Assembly (NCBI RefSeq): GCF_000565015.1
Contig: NZ_JDFF01000022.1
Coordinates: forward strand, 106,801-170,800
Direction: 5' to 3'
From: Porphyromonas catoniae ATCC 51270
Lineage (GTDB): Bacteria > Bacteroidota > Bacteroidia > Bacteroidales > Porphyromonadaceae
Length of the DNA: 64,000 nucleotides
Below the pieces are notes generated by a model, which made no database searches, was not told the DNA's origin, and worked only from the letters and a program-made list of their open reading frames with translations. Position 1 is the first letter of the stretch; every line of letters starts with the position of its first letter. Both the position numbers and the translations under genes were made by a program. Positions 35,051-43,575 of this stretch are shown in pieces.

Positions 35051-37399
35051 ATGACACTTTATACTAGGAAATCCGTCATGAGGGGTATGCTTACCCTATT
35101 CCTCATACTAGGGTTTATTGCTCAGAGAGTAGAAGCACAGCACTATAGCGGTCGAATTCAGGATAAAGAAACAGCACACGCACTCGTAGGCGTTGAGGTC
35201 TTGACAGAGCGAGGACATCGCCTAGCTCGGACAGATGACCAAGGGTTGTTTTCCTTCGACTACCCAGTAGATAGCCTTCGAGTAATTCTCTCCGCCGATA
35301 GCTATCGACAGCGCAGGGTTACGCTCTATTCGGGGAGAGTCTTAGAGTTCCGACTACAGCCTCTGCAGACAGAGCTACAAGAGGTCACGATAACTGGACA
35401 CGGGGGTACACGGGGCAATAATACCTTCGGCTACTCCCCTGCGGATGTGAAGGGCATTGCTACACTTGCAGGCGAAGTCGATGTAATGCGCTATCCTCAG
35501 ATCCTCCCAGGGGTCTCCCAAGGGATGGAAGGGGGAATGGGCTTCTACGTGCGGGGAGCAGGTAATGGTAATAATAGGACAGAGCTTGATGGAATTCCCA
35601 TTCCCGCACCGACACACCTCTTTGGGCTTTTCTCCATCTTCCACCCCGATATGGTGGGGCAGTCCACCTTCCAGATGGGAGGGATCACTGCATCCTCTGG
35701 CGACTTTACCTCCTCCCTCCTGCAGATACGCTCCCGTAGGCCTTCAGCTAGGCGTTACAAAGGGTCTTTTGCCTTATCACCATTGATGATAGGGGGATCG
35801 CTTGAGGGGTACATCACTCGGGATAAGCTGACCTTTCAGGTGGCAGGTCGCTCCTCACTTCTCCGCCCAGAGTTCCTGCTGCTAAGGCTCCTCGTTGGCA
35901 AGGATAATATCTCTGGCGACTTCAACCCTCAGGCACAGGATCTCTATGGGAAGCTCCGTTGGGAGATCTCTGCAGAGCATTCTCTGGAGGCTCTACTCTT
36001 CGGTAGTCATGACTATTTCTCCTACCTGCCAGAGGAAGAACCTAACGCAGATAGGAATAAGATCTCACTTGGCTGGATCAATAAGGCTCTGAAGGCTAGC
36101 TGGCTCTACACCCCCTCCAAGCACCTCAGCCTAGAGACCTCGGTGTACTACACTGACTGTGGGACAAGGCAGGCACAGGTCAGCGATGGGGACTGGGGCG
36201 TACATAAAGGGCTTATGATGGGCTCGGAGAAGAAAGAGCTAGCCCTGAGAAGCCACCTCACCACGAGGATACATGACATAGATCTTGGGATGGGGATTGA
36301 CCTACGCCAGCAGCGTTTTCGCCCGATGGTGCAAACCCTATCTATAGAGGGAAACAAGTCTAGGGACTGGAGGCCAGCCCTCACGACTACCATTGCCTCC
36401 GTCTTTGCAGAGGGAGTGTATCGACGTCCACACTACGCAGTGCAAGGGGGGATACGCTACGATCTTTTTCGTAGCCATGAGCGACACATCTCTCACAATA
36501 TTAACCTCCGCCTGAAGGGCTCACTGCCCTTGACACGAGAGCTCGGGATAGAGGCGACCTATGACCGACTGACCCAGTATCAGCATACCCTAGAGGGGCT
36601 TCCTATTGGTTGGTCACTTGACCTGATTGTACCTGCCTCGCAGAGGTTTCGCCCAGAGCATGCAGACCAATGGTATCTAGGGGGATTCTGGAGCACTCCA
36701 GACCTCAGTGTGAGCCTAGGGGGCTACTATCGTCACCTCAGCAACCTAACAGCCTACCGCAGTTGGCTCAATCAATTCTCTCTGCACAACGTCTCTTGGG
36801 AGGAAGATATCATCACTGGGCGAGGAAATTCCTATGGTCTCGAGCTATGGATAGAGAAGCGTCAAGGGCGTCTCACGGGCTCCCTCTCCTATACACTCTC
36901 CAGGACAACTCGCACCTTCTCGGAGCTCAATGGCGGGCAGTCATACCCCTTCAGCTTCGATAGGACACATATCCTAAACGTCCAATCACGGTATGAGACC
37001 ATACATACCGCACGCCGAGAGCAACACCTCACCTTAGCTGGCTACCTGACCTCGGGGAATACGATGACGATCCCCATAGCAAGTTACCAAGCCGAAGAGC
37101 TTCCCTTCTGGAACACCCAGAAAGGAGGAATTCTGGTACCACCTGAGCAGGAGCACCATGCAACCACTCGTACCGAGATGTCCACGATGAATGCCTACCG
37201 CCTCCCTCCCTATATCCGCCTAGACCTCGGCTATTCCTTCCTCTGGCGAAGGGAGAAGGTGACACACGAGCTAGGGATCTCCATCTACAACGTCCTCAAC
37301 AGGCGCAATCCCTACCTCATCTTCCATGAGAACGGCCGCTGGCGACAGCTCAGCCTCCTCTCTATCGTACCCTCTGTGCGCTGGGAAATCCGCTTCTAG
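35051..37399 (+). CDS. TonB-dependent receptor with carboxypeptidase-like N-terminal domain
   Basis: The 782-residue product has a signal peptide, a CarboxypepD_reg-like domain at about 30-105 (VGVEVLTERGHRLARTDDQGLFSF), a plug domain with MGFYVRGAGNGNNRTELDGIPIP, and a 22-strand-type barrel ending in an aromatic residue (Phe). It should import a large or scarce substrate using TonB energy. The cargo is not readable, but the operon with a protease suggests a product of protein breakdown such as peptides or a protein-bound metal or haem. ATG 35078 is another possible start. A strong terminator lies 92 bases after the stop. Confidence 0.92.
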   Translation: MTLYTRKSVMRGMLTLFLILGFIAQRVEAQHYSGRIQDKETAHALVGVEVLTERGHRLARTDDQGLFSFDYPVDSLRVILSADSYRQRRVTLYSGRVLEFRLQPLQTELQEVTITGHGGTRGNNTFGYSPADVKGIATLAGEVDVMRYPQILPGVSQGMEGGMGFYVRGAGNGNNRTELDGIPIPAPTHLFGLFSIFHPDMVGQSTFQMGGITASSGDFTSSLLQIRSRRPSARRYKGSFALSPLMIGGSLEGYITRDKLTFQVAGRSSLLRPEFLLLRLLVGKDNISGDFNPQAQDLYGKLRWEISAEHSLEALLFGSHDYFSYLPEEEPNADRNKISLGWINKALKASWLYTPSKHLSLETSVYYTDCGTRQAQVSDGDWGVHKGLMMGSEKKELALRSHLTTRIHDIDLGMGIDLRQQRFRPMVQTLSIEGNKSRDWRPALTTTIASVFAEGVYRRPHYAVQGGIRYDLFRSHERHISHNINLRLKGSLPLTRELGIEATYDRLTQYQHTLEGLPIGWSLDLIVPASQRFRPEHADQWYLGGFWSTPDLSVSLGGYYRHLSNLTAYRSWLNQFSLHNVSWEEDIITGRGNSYGLELWIEKRQGRLTGSLSYTLSRTTRTFSELNGGQSYPFSFDRTHILNVQSRYETIHTARREQHLTLAGYLTSGNTMTIPIASYQAEELPFWNTQKGGILVPPEQEHHATTRTEMSTMNAYRLPPYIRLDLGYSFLWRREKVTHELGISIYNVLNRRNPYLIFHENGRWRQLSLLSIVPSVRWEIRF

Positions 37400-37491
37400 T
37401 CCTCACGCCTGCCCTTCGTAGGAGAGCGGTATAGCACCTACCCAGTCGTATTCATACCCTCTATCTAAGCACCCCCAGACGCATCAGATAG

Positions 37492-37527
37492 TTATCCCCG
37501 CTACCCCGAGTGAGGTAGCGGGGATAA
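37492..37527. terminator. Bidirectional terminator hairpin
   Basis: TTATCCCCGCTACC (37492-37505) pairs perfectly with GGTAGCGGGGATAA (37514-37527). It ends the C10/TonB operon. Confidence 0.8.
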
Positions 37528-38056
37528 TTGCAGGGAGGTAACGGGGGCAACTCGCTGCACTTTCCCTCGATACCTCAGACGGGTGGAGATAGGCCGTGAG
37601 AAAAGGGTATCATCCAAGAGCATCATAGGCACCTCCAGCCACTGGCTGATCAGGTGGTCGGATAGTGCAAGAGAGTGACTAAAATAAAGCAGATAAACCT
37701 TACCTCTAGAGTACACAAAAGGAAGCAATACATTATCCATCAATCATATAGCCACACACAAACATACTTCCTAAAGATCTTGCCATGGGGGTGTGGATAA
37801 GTTTTTTTCAGCACAAAAAGCCTCCCTTCCCATCGGATCTCGGGGACTTTAAAAAGTAGGCCCGGAGGGGTAGAAAATACCCCCCTCGGGATAACGTATT
37901 GGAAAGGTTTGTACCTTTGCATTGTCAAACGATGGGAACAAGTCCAACCCCCATTCTCCACCCCCTCAAAAGGGTACCCAAGGGCGTGTAGGTGAGGCTA
38001 TTGCGATGAGTCTCAGATCGTGACACTTCTACTAATAATTTATATTCTTTTTTACT
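37528..38056 (+). other. Gap before the HU-like gene with inverted repeat and -7 box
   Basis: No convincing gene. At 37861-37890 the arms CCCGGAGGGGTA and TACCCCCCTCGGG form a hairpin around GAAAA. A -7 box TACCTTTG lies at 37912-37919, 22 bases after the hairpin and 138 bases before the HU-like start; no TTTG is at the right distance, so the hairpin occupies the place of the -33 region and could be an operator. Confidence 0.5.
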
Positions 38057-38527
38057 ATGTTACGCTTTGAAATTAAGAGCACAAAGATGTCTATTGGCAA
38101 GAACAAGGGTACTACCCTCTACTACGCCAAACAGAAAAGCCATGATCGCATCCAGACGAACGACCTCGAGCGTCGGATCGAACGTATGACCACCCTCTCC
38201 CGAGCAGACGTACATGCCGCCCTCATTGCCCTGAGTGACGTGATTCACGAAGAGCTTCACCTCGGGCGATCGGTGACACTGGCCGAGCTAGGTACGTTTA
38301 AGCTGATGGCCTCCGCTAAGCGAATGCCGAAGGCTACAGACGTCACAGCACAGACCATCCGCACCCCTCGCGTACGCTTCTACCCAGTAGATGCCATTCG
38401 TCTGGCAGCACGTCGTGTAGAGCTCTCGCTAGAGGATCCTACAAAGACCCCTTCTAAGCCCAAGAAGCCAGCCCCCCAAACCCCTGGAGGCGAGCATGCT
38501 CACGAGGGCGATGGCCTAGGCATCTAG
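38057..38527 (+). CDS. HU-family DNA-binding protein (Bacteroidota long form)
   Basis: The 156-residue product resembles the HU-like family of Bacteroidota: an N-terminal strand region (TTLYYAKQKSHD), helices with TLSRADVHAALIALSDVI, the turn LAELGTFKLMASAKR and a basic stretch with TPRVRFYPVDAIRLAA. A Pro/Lys-rich tail ends it. HU proteins bend and compact DNA. This long form is often found beside an N-acetylmuramoyl-L-alanine amidase gene, as it is here. The ATG at 38057 gives the full domain; ATG 38087 would cut its first strand. A terminator lies between it and the downstream cassette. Confidence 0.85.
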   Translation: MLRFEIKSTKMSIGKNKGTTLYYAKQKSHDRIQTNDLERRIERMTTLSRADVHAALIALSDVIHEELHLGRSVTLAELGTFKLMASAKRMPKATDVTAQTIRTPRVRFYPVDAIRLAARRVELSLEDPTKTPSKPKKPAPQTPGGEHAHEGDGLGI

Positions 38528-38567
38528 CCTAAGAGGGATCCCCCCTCCCCTTCCAAAAGCAAAGAGT

Positions 38568-38613
38568 AGCCCTAGCACCCTACTGCCATGGGGTGGGTGC
38601 TGGGGCTCTTCTC
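38568..38613 (+). terminator. Terminator after HU-like gene
   Basis: AGCCCTAGCACCC (38568-38580) pairs with GGGTGCTGGGGCT (38595-38607), with one G-T pair, followed by a T/C-rich tail. Confidence 0.75.
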
Positions 38614-38760
38614 TCTCCCTACACCTTACGCTCAGGGAGCCTCCTCTAGGGCTCTATCCCCCCTTTAGCACCACGACCTTACGTGATGTGCCTAGGCTCC
38701 CTTTCCCCACCCATCAGGGCTCCGTCTATTCATCTATTCCTTCATTCAACACTTACAACT

Positions 38761-39273
38761 ATGTATACAGGACTCCAACCCTCCCTCAGAGGGCGGATGG
38801 GGTGCGCCCCACAGTTGGCTCTGCTCCTCATCCTCACCCTGCCCCTAGGCTGTGCTGCCAAAAGGGTCTATGAGGAGGGACAAACCAGCCTAAAGAGGGA
38901 TAGCCTCGTCTCTCTGCATACCCAGAGCCATCAAACTCAGGAGAACGAGGAGAGCCAAGAGGAATACCTCTCATTCCTTCCCCTACCCTCTGGCCTTTCT
39001 CCCGACAGGGACAGCCTCTCCCATCACACCATTCCTCCCTTCATCTACCACCGAGTACTGAGGAAGCATCAAACCCAGCACCAAGCTCAGCAACGAACGG
39101 ATAGTCTCATGAGCCGACTAGACAAAGGTCTCAAAGCCCAGTCCGCTCACAGGGTATCCTCCTCTGGCATAGGCCTTTTTACCCGCCTGAGCTATCTACT
39201 CTACGGATTCATCACCGCCATACTTACCCTCATGGGCTATCTAGGCTATCAATACTGGAGGAGATGCAGATGA
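38761..39273 (+). CDS. Spanin-like lipoprotein with C-terminal membrane helix
   Basis: ATG 38761 gives 170 residues. The N-terminus has a hydrophobic signal with lipobox LPLGC (Cys31). The middle is hydrophilic and rich in Ser, Gln and His. The C-terminus ends in a single membrane helix (LLYGFITAILTLMGYLGYQY) with basic residues after it. An outer membrane lipid anchor at one end and an inner membrane helix at the other is the arrangement of phage u-spanins, which fuse the two membranes at the last step of lysis. I see no sequence match to a known spanin; the call rests on topology and on the amidase and holin-like genes that follow. It overlaps the amidase by 4 bases (ATGA). Confidence 0.55.
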   Translation: MYTGLQPSLRGRMGCAPQLALLLILTLPLGCAAKRVYEEGQTSLKRDSLVSLHTQSHQTQENEESQEEYLSFLPLPSGLSPDRDSLSHHTIPPFIYHRVLRKHQTQHQAQQRTDSLMSRLDKGLKAQSAHRVSSSGIGLFTRLSYLLYGFITAILTLMGYLGYQYWRRCR

Positions 39274-39752
39274 GACAGGAGAACATTCGCTATATCGTCG
39301 TGCACTGCAGTGCCACACGCTGCACGATGGACTACACGGAGGTGATGCTGGAGCGTGACCACAAGGCTCGGGGCTTTAGGCATGCAGGCTACCACTTCTA
39401 TGTGCGCAGGTCGGGGAGCATTATCCCCCTTCGCCCTCTCGACGAAGTGGGGGCACATGCCCGAGGCTACAACGCCTGCAGCTGGGGCGTCTGCTACGAA
39501 GGCGGACTAGACGCTACGGGGCAACCCACTGATACCCGTACCGAGGCACAGCAGCGAGCTCTTAGGCTTCTGCTCATCCGCCTACACCGCCTAGCTCCCG
39601 AGAGCATTATCCTAGGCCATCGAGACCTGAGCCCCGACAGGGATGGGGACGGAGAAGTAGAGCCACATGAATGGATCAAGGTGTGTCCCTGCTTCGATGC
39701 TCGGCAAGCCTACCGCCTTATTAGCGAGGGAAGGGAGGTGTATGATGCCTGA
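39270..39752 (+). CDS. N-acetylmuramoyl-L-alanine amidase (T7-lysozyme-like, amidase_2)
   Basis: The 160-residue product has YIVVHCSATR (first zinc His), HAGYHFYVRRSG, and GHRDLSPDRDGDG leading to KVCPCFDA, where His and Cys complete the zinc site. It cuts the bond between MurNAc and the peptide stem. There is no signal peptide, so it needs a holin or other exit. I prefer ATG 39270: it forms an ATGA overlap with the upstream stop and lies 8 bases after GGAGGAG, an unusual Shine-Dalgarno match for this phylum. ATG 39264 is too close to that site. The family is common in Bacteroidota prophages and in HU-amidase modules. Confidence 0.9.
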   Translation: MRQENIRYIVVHCSATRCTMDYTEVMLERDHKARGFRHAGYHFYVRRSGSIIPLRPLDEVGAHARGYNACSWGVCYEGGLDATGQPTDTRTEAQQRALRLLLIRLHRLAPESIILGHRDLSPDRDGDGEVEPHEWIKVCPCFDARQAYRLISEGREVYDA

Positions 39753-39945
39753 GAACAAGCAGATTGGCACTAGGCTACAGCTATGGGTGGCTGTGGGGCT
39801 ATGTATCTTTGGGATTAGTTTATTGGCTATTGCCTTTTTCGTACGACCTCCTGGAGAGATCCACTCCAGCGTCCTCGTGGCTTATGGGGAGGTGATGACC
39901 TTCGCAGGCGCACTCTTCGGGATTGACTACCACTACCACCGCTAG
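39745..39945 (+). CDS. Small two-helix holin-like membrane protein
   Basis: ATG 39745 gives 66 residues; ATG 39742 is also possible. Two hydrophobic stretches are visible: LWVAVGLCIFGISLLAIAFF and, after a short turn with PPGE, VLVAYGEVMTFAGALFGI. A short charged N-terminus and a His-rich end complete it. Size, topology and position right after an amidase fit a class II-type holin. The gene starts inside the amidase gene, with GGGAGG 6 bases before the preferred start. A bidirectional terminator follows the stop. No family name can be given from sequence alone. Confidence 0.6.
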   Translation: MPENKQIGTRLQLWVAVGLCIFGISLLAIAFFVRPPGEIHSSVLVAYGEVMTFAGALFGIDYHYHR

Positions 39946-40002
39946 ACGGGAGTGCGGTCAAGCGATCTCAGACGTACAGAATGACCGCCCAATCAATAGC
40001 AA

Positions 40003-40043
40003 GAGAGGCTACCCCCAGCCCGTAGGCATGGGGGTAGCCTCTC
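40003..40043. terminator. Bidirectional terminator
   Basis: GAGAGGCTACCCCC (40003-40016) pairs perfectly with GGGGGTAGCCTCTC (40030-40043). It separates the convergent cassette and XusB-like gene. Confidence 0.85.
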
Positions 40044-40066
40044 CGCCGTATAGCGTCTTCCGAGGA

Positions 40067-41341
40067 TTAGTTGGCTGGGATGTAACGGATGCCCGTGACC
40101 GTGCCCTCGGTCGTGATGTAAGGCTCTTCGGGGTCTATCTTCCCCGTCTGAGTGTCGTAGCAGTAGATCCCCTGCCGCTCCTTACTCGTGTAGCTATAGT
40201 AGGCATACCTGCTACCATCATAGGTGACCCCTATAGCCATCGCCGTAGATGCAGGTTGATCCCCGATGACACGAATAGTCTTAGCCTGGAGATCGATGAG
40301 GGCAAGACGATGGACATAAGCCATGTACATATTCTTAGCGAGATCGGGATCAAGCTTGTTGATGCTAGCCAGAGCAAGCACCTTCCCCTTGCCTAGATAG
40401 GCGATGGAGGAGAAGAAGTCTACGTTGTGGGCTACTCCCTCGGGCTTAATATCAGCTGTCCTCAGCATGTAGGAGGGATCAAACTCGGTCTCGCCCTTCT
40501 TGATGCGAAGGAAGCCTGCCTTTTGATTCGGGTGTAGGGGATCCTCCATAGACCCGAGACAATTGACGTAGATGTCCCCCTGCTCATCGATAAACATCGA
40601 GTTAGGGTCGATAGGACGAGAGCAGAAAGTGAGCTTGTGTTTGGTATCAGAGATGACCTTGAGTAGCTCGTCCTTCTGCGTATCGATGATAGCGATATCT
40701 GCCTGCTCCTTGACGGTCTGCCACTGGGCATTGAGCTGGCAAAGCGCGACATAGAGTAGCCCGTCACGTAGCACCATGACCGAGGGGCGAACGAGAGCTC
40801 CCTCATGGGCATACTTGTTGAGGTCTATGGTCTTGGTGCTCGTTAGAGTTAGAGGGTTGATGACCTGCACAGTACCGCTTCCCCAGTTGGAGATATAGGC
40901 TTTATCCTTGTTGAGGACAGCCATAGCAGTGGTCGCCGCTGTCCCCGCTACAGGCAGAGCACCTACCTGCCGATAGGTCTGATCGATCTGCTCTAGGTAG
41001 CACCCGAGTTGGCTCTTCGTCGAACCCATGATACCGGGGAAGGTATAGGTACGTCCCTCCCAGTAGTAAGGGGTATTCCCTACCTCTAGGGGCAGACCAT
41101 TGGCGTTGGTAAACTTCCCGGGGATGATCCGCCCCGTACTAATCAGATAAGAGGCACTCGGCGAACCATCACCCCCAGTGACGGAGGTAAGGAAGATGAG
41201 GTGCTCGGGGAGCTTCAGCGGGGTCACTTCACCTGGATTAGGGGTAGGAGGTGTCGGCTGGTCATTCCTCTTCCCACAGGAGGAGAGTAGGGTGAGTAGC
41301 CCAAGGCCTACGGCACAGAGGGCACGAGATGTTTGCTTCAT
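40067..41341 (-). CDS. XusB-like surface lipoprotein (DUF4374)
   Basis: The 424-residue product has a lipoprotein signal (LTLLSSC, Cys22), a Pro-rich linker, and repeated beta-propeller-like blades such as AVLNKDKAYISNWGSG and VNCLGSMEDPLHPNQ. This is the DUF4374 pattern; in Bacteroides thetaiotaomicron the family member XusB binds xenosiderophores such as enterobactin at the cell surface and hands them to the TonB receptor XusA. The TonB receptor gene lies 31 bases upstream on the same strand. A XusC-like PepSY protein is not visible next to it. Confidence 0.85.
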   Translation of the reverse strand: MKQTSRALCAVGLGLLTLLSSCGKRNDQPTPPTPNPGEVTPLKLPEHLIFLTSVTGGDGSPSASYLISTGRIIPGKFTNANGLPLEVGNTPYYWEGRTYTFPGIMGSTKSQLGCYLEQIDQTYRQVGALPVAGTAATTAMAVLNKDKAYISNWGSGTVQVINPLTLTSTKTIDLNKYAHEGALVRPSVMVLRDGLLYVALCQLNAQWQTVKEQADIAIIDTQKDELLKVISDTKHKLTFCSRPIDPNSMFIDEQGDIYVNCLGSMEDPLHPNQKAGFLRIKKGETEFDPSYMLRTADIKPEGVAHNVDFFSSIAYLGKGKVLALASINKLDPDLAKNMYMAYVHRLALIDLQAKTIRVIGDQPASTAMAIGVTYDGSRYAYYSYTSKERQGIYCYDTQTGKIDPEEPYITTEGTVTGIRYIPAN

Positions 41342-41372
41342 AGGTGTATTACTTATTGAGTGAATGATTAAG

Positions 41373-43514
41373 TTACTTGAGGAGGTAACGTAGCTTGAGT
41401 GAGAAGCTACGTCCAGGCAAGGGTTGATTGTATTCGCTGTAGAGGTCTCGGTCTAGGAGGTTCTTGACCTTCGCCGTGACCGTCCAGCGACCATTGCCGA
41501 AGCTTTGCTCTAGGCCTGCATCCAAACTAATAGAAGATGGTATGCGTCGCTCTTGGAAGCGAGAGACTTCAAAGTCATAGAAGTACTCATGCACATAGGA
41601 GGCATCACACAGTAGACGTGTATTGGCACCTCTGACGAAGCCGAAGAGATCCATCCAGTGGATCTCCAGCCCAGCATTCCCTAGGAGATAGGGGATGTTG
41701 GGCATTCTTTTTCCATAGGTGGGGTTAGGGCGAGTGGAGCGAGGCTCTAGGGTACGTGTGTCTCGGAGATCCTGATAGGTGGCATTGGCGTAGAGATAGA
41801 GCCAAGGGGTGACATCGCTCTTGACCTCAGCCTCGATACCGAGGGAACGCATTTGACCGAAGTTCGTATACTGCAGGGCAGGCCCCATCGCAGAGACCAG
41901 ACGGGTCATATCACGCACATCGTTGTAGAAACCGTTGATCTCCACCTCTGTCCTGCCGTAGGAGTAGCTGGACTGAAAGAGCAAACCTAGATTGGCCGAG
42001 AGACTGCGCTCTGGGCTAAGTGCCGTCGAAGGCAGGATCAGGTATCCATTGCCAAGTAGCTCCTCACTGCTGGGTAAACGCAGCTCCCATGCTACCGAAC
42101 CCTTAACCATCAGTGGGCGGAGAAGCTGGTAGCGGAGAGCCTCGCTAATGCCGAAGTCTCCCTTAGTAGAACTCACCGGCACAAACGTGCTAGAGCCGAA
42201 GTAGGAGGGCTGTTCGCCTCTCGTCTTGTAGTAGTACCACTTCCCCGTAAGAGACGAGAGAAAGCGATCATCGAAGGCGTAGACCTCATGCCCAAGTCCA
42301 AGGGTAAGGCTGAGCACATCCCCAGGGCGACTGGCCTCATAGTGCATCCGTTCCCTCTGGTAATCATCCCTCGGACGGCTTACCGTGGCAGCCAGGCGAG
42401 CGGAGAGGGAGAGCGCCTGCTTCCCCGAGAGAGTGTACGTCATATAGAGCTTGTCGGCTATATAGTAAGATCTATTATGCCCATCGGAGGGAAGGTTCTG
42501 CAGCTCTCCCCCATAGGGCGAGGTAGGGGGAAGGGGTGTCCCATCCCAGTCTCGCCGTGAAGTGGCTCTATCCCTTAACCCGCCGTAGGAATAGACCCCC
42601 GATAGCTCGTTGTCTAGGTCTAGCCCAGGAAGTAGGAAGTGCCTACGCTTAAGCAGGAGTGTCGTCCCTATGCTTAGGTTGTGATTGTATGCGGAGTCGA
42701 TCGGGGTGACAATGCCCTGTAGCTCTCGGTAGGTATTTGCGAGGAAGAACTCGAGCTTTGCCCGCTCAAAGCCCCAGCGTTCGTCGGCAGTGATCGATCC
42801 ACCTGCTAGTATCTTTCGGAAGTGGTCGTGCTCACGACGTACGACGAGGTTCTGCCGCTGAGGCAAGCTCATCTCATAGTCATTGGCCGAGTAGGTGAAG
42901 CCACCACCTACCCCATAGGTAAGCCCTGTGGCTCGGTCGTGCCGCTTGAGGATCGTACTTAGACGATGCGTATGAAACGAACCGACCTCATACGAGCCAT
43001 CGAGGTAGAAGGGCGGGTACTCCTTCAGCACAATATTCACCGCACCGCCCATGCTGTTTCCCCCGAGCTTGTTGGGGACGATCCCCTTGTAGACCTCGAT
43101 ATGATCGATCATATCTATGGGGACGTCATTGAGGCTCACCATGTCGGAGAGCTCCCCGATCGGCTGCTCATCTATATAGACCCCCACACGCTTGCCTTCG
43201 AGGCCACGTACGGAGAGGCGAGAGCTACTCCCCACCCCACCTGTCTGGCGGATCGTGATGCCAGCTGTACGGGCAAGGACGTCGTCGATACCCGAGGCAG
43301 TGCCCTGTAGTTGCCTCACAGAGATGATGGAGACAGGGAGTCCGCTCTCATGGAGTTTACGCTCCTTGCTTTTGGCCGAAATCACAACCTCCTTTAGGGC
43401 TTGTCCCTTAAGCTCTACACTGTCCGTTTGTGCTTGCCCAAGGTAGGGAACAAGGAGAAGGAGCGCGAGCAATAGCCATCTTCCCACTATTCTGTTAGCG
43501 TACATCGTGTACAT
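41373..43514 (-). CDS. TonB-dependent receptor (XusA-like, siderophore type)
   Basis: The 713-residue product has a signal peptide (GRWLLLALLLLVPYLGQAQ), a TonB-box region, a plug domain with LARTAGITIRQTGG and LSVRGLEGKRVGVYIDEQP, then GGNSMGGAVNIVLKEYPPF, and a barrel ending in Leu-Lys after a final strand. The absence of the carboxypeptidase-like domain and the plug sequence resemble classic siderophore receptors. With the DUF4374 lipoprotein it would form an iron-siderophore uptake pair. ATG 43505 (MYANRIV) is another possible start. Iron limitation is the likely inducer, but I see no Fur box; the upstream inverted repeat may bind the TetR protein. Confidence 0.9.
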   Translation of the reverse strand: MYTMYANRIVGRWLLLALLLLVPYLGQAQTDSVELKGQALKEVVISAKSKERKLHESGLPVSIISVRQLQGTASGIDDVLARTAGITIRQTGGVGSSSRLSVRGLEGKRVGVYIDEQPIGELSDMVSLNDVPIDMIDHIEVYKGIVPNKLGGNSMGGAVNIVLKEYPPFYLDGSYEVGSFHTHRLSTILKRHDRATGLTYGVGGGFTYSANDYEMSLPQRQNLVVRREHDHFRKILAGGSITADERWGFERAKLEFFLANTYRELQGIVTPIDSAYNHNLSIGTTLLLKRRHFLLPGLDLDNELSGVYSYGGLRDRATSRRDWDGTPLPPTSPYGGELQNLPSDGHNRSYYIADKLYMTYTLSGKQALSLSARLAATVSRPRDDYQRERMHYEASRPGDVLSLTLGLGHEVYAFDDRFLSSLTGKWYYYKTRGEQPSYFGSSTFVPVSSTKGDFGISEALRYQLLRPLMVKGSVAWELRLPSSEELLGNGYLILPSTALSPERSLSANLGLLFQSSYSYGRTEVEINGFYNDVRDMTRLVSAMGPALQYTNFGQMRSLGIEAEVKSDVTPWLYLYANATYQDLRDTRTLEPRSTRPNPTYGKRMPNIPYLLGNAGLEIHWMDLFGFVRGANTRLLCDASYVHEYFYDFEVSRFQERRIPSSISLDAGLEQSFGNGRWTVTAKVKNLLDRDLYSEYNQPLPGRSFSLKLRYLLK

Positions 43515-43517
43515 GAT

Positions 43518-43543
43518 TTGAACATATATCCTTATTCGTTCAA
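43518..43543 (-). promoter_or_regulatory. Inverted repeat before the XusA-like gene
   Basis: TTGAAC (43518-43523) and GTTCAA (43538-43543) are perfect 6-base arms, 14 bases apart, immediately before the receptor start. The TetR-type gene ends 16 bases away. An operator role is a guess from position. Confidence 0.35.
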
Positions 43544-43545
43544 TG

Positions 43546-43575
43546 AAAAAGCCGAGGGCTATCCCTCGGCTTTTT
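43546..43575. terminator. Terminator overlapping the tetR 3' end
   Basis: AAAAAGCCGAGGG (43546-43558) pairs perfectly with CCCTCGGCTTTTT (43563-43575). The stem includes the last codons and stop of the TetR gene, so transcription of the regulator ends before the receptor gene. Confidence 0.85.

Noticed and set aside
37501..37961. Two minus-strand frames of 73-80 codons before the HU-like gene
   Set aside because: They run through the terminator hairpin and the inverted repeat, have unusual composition and no family resemblance.
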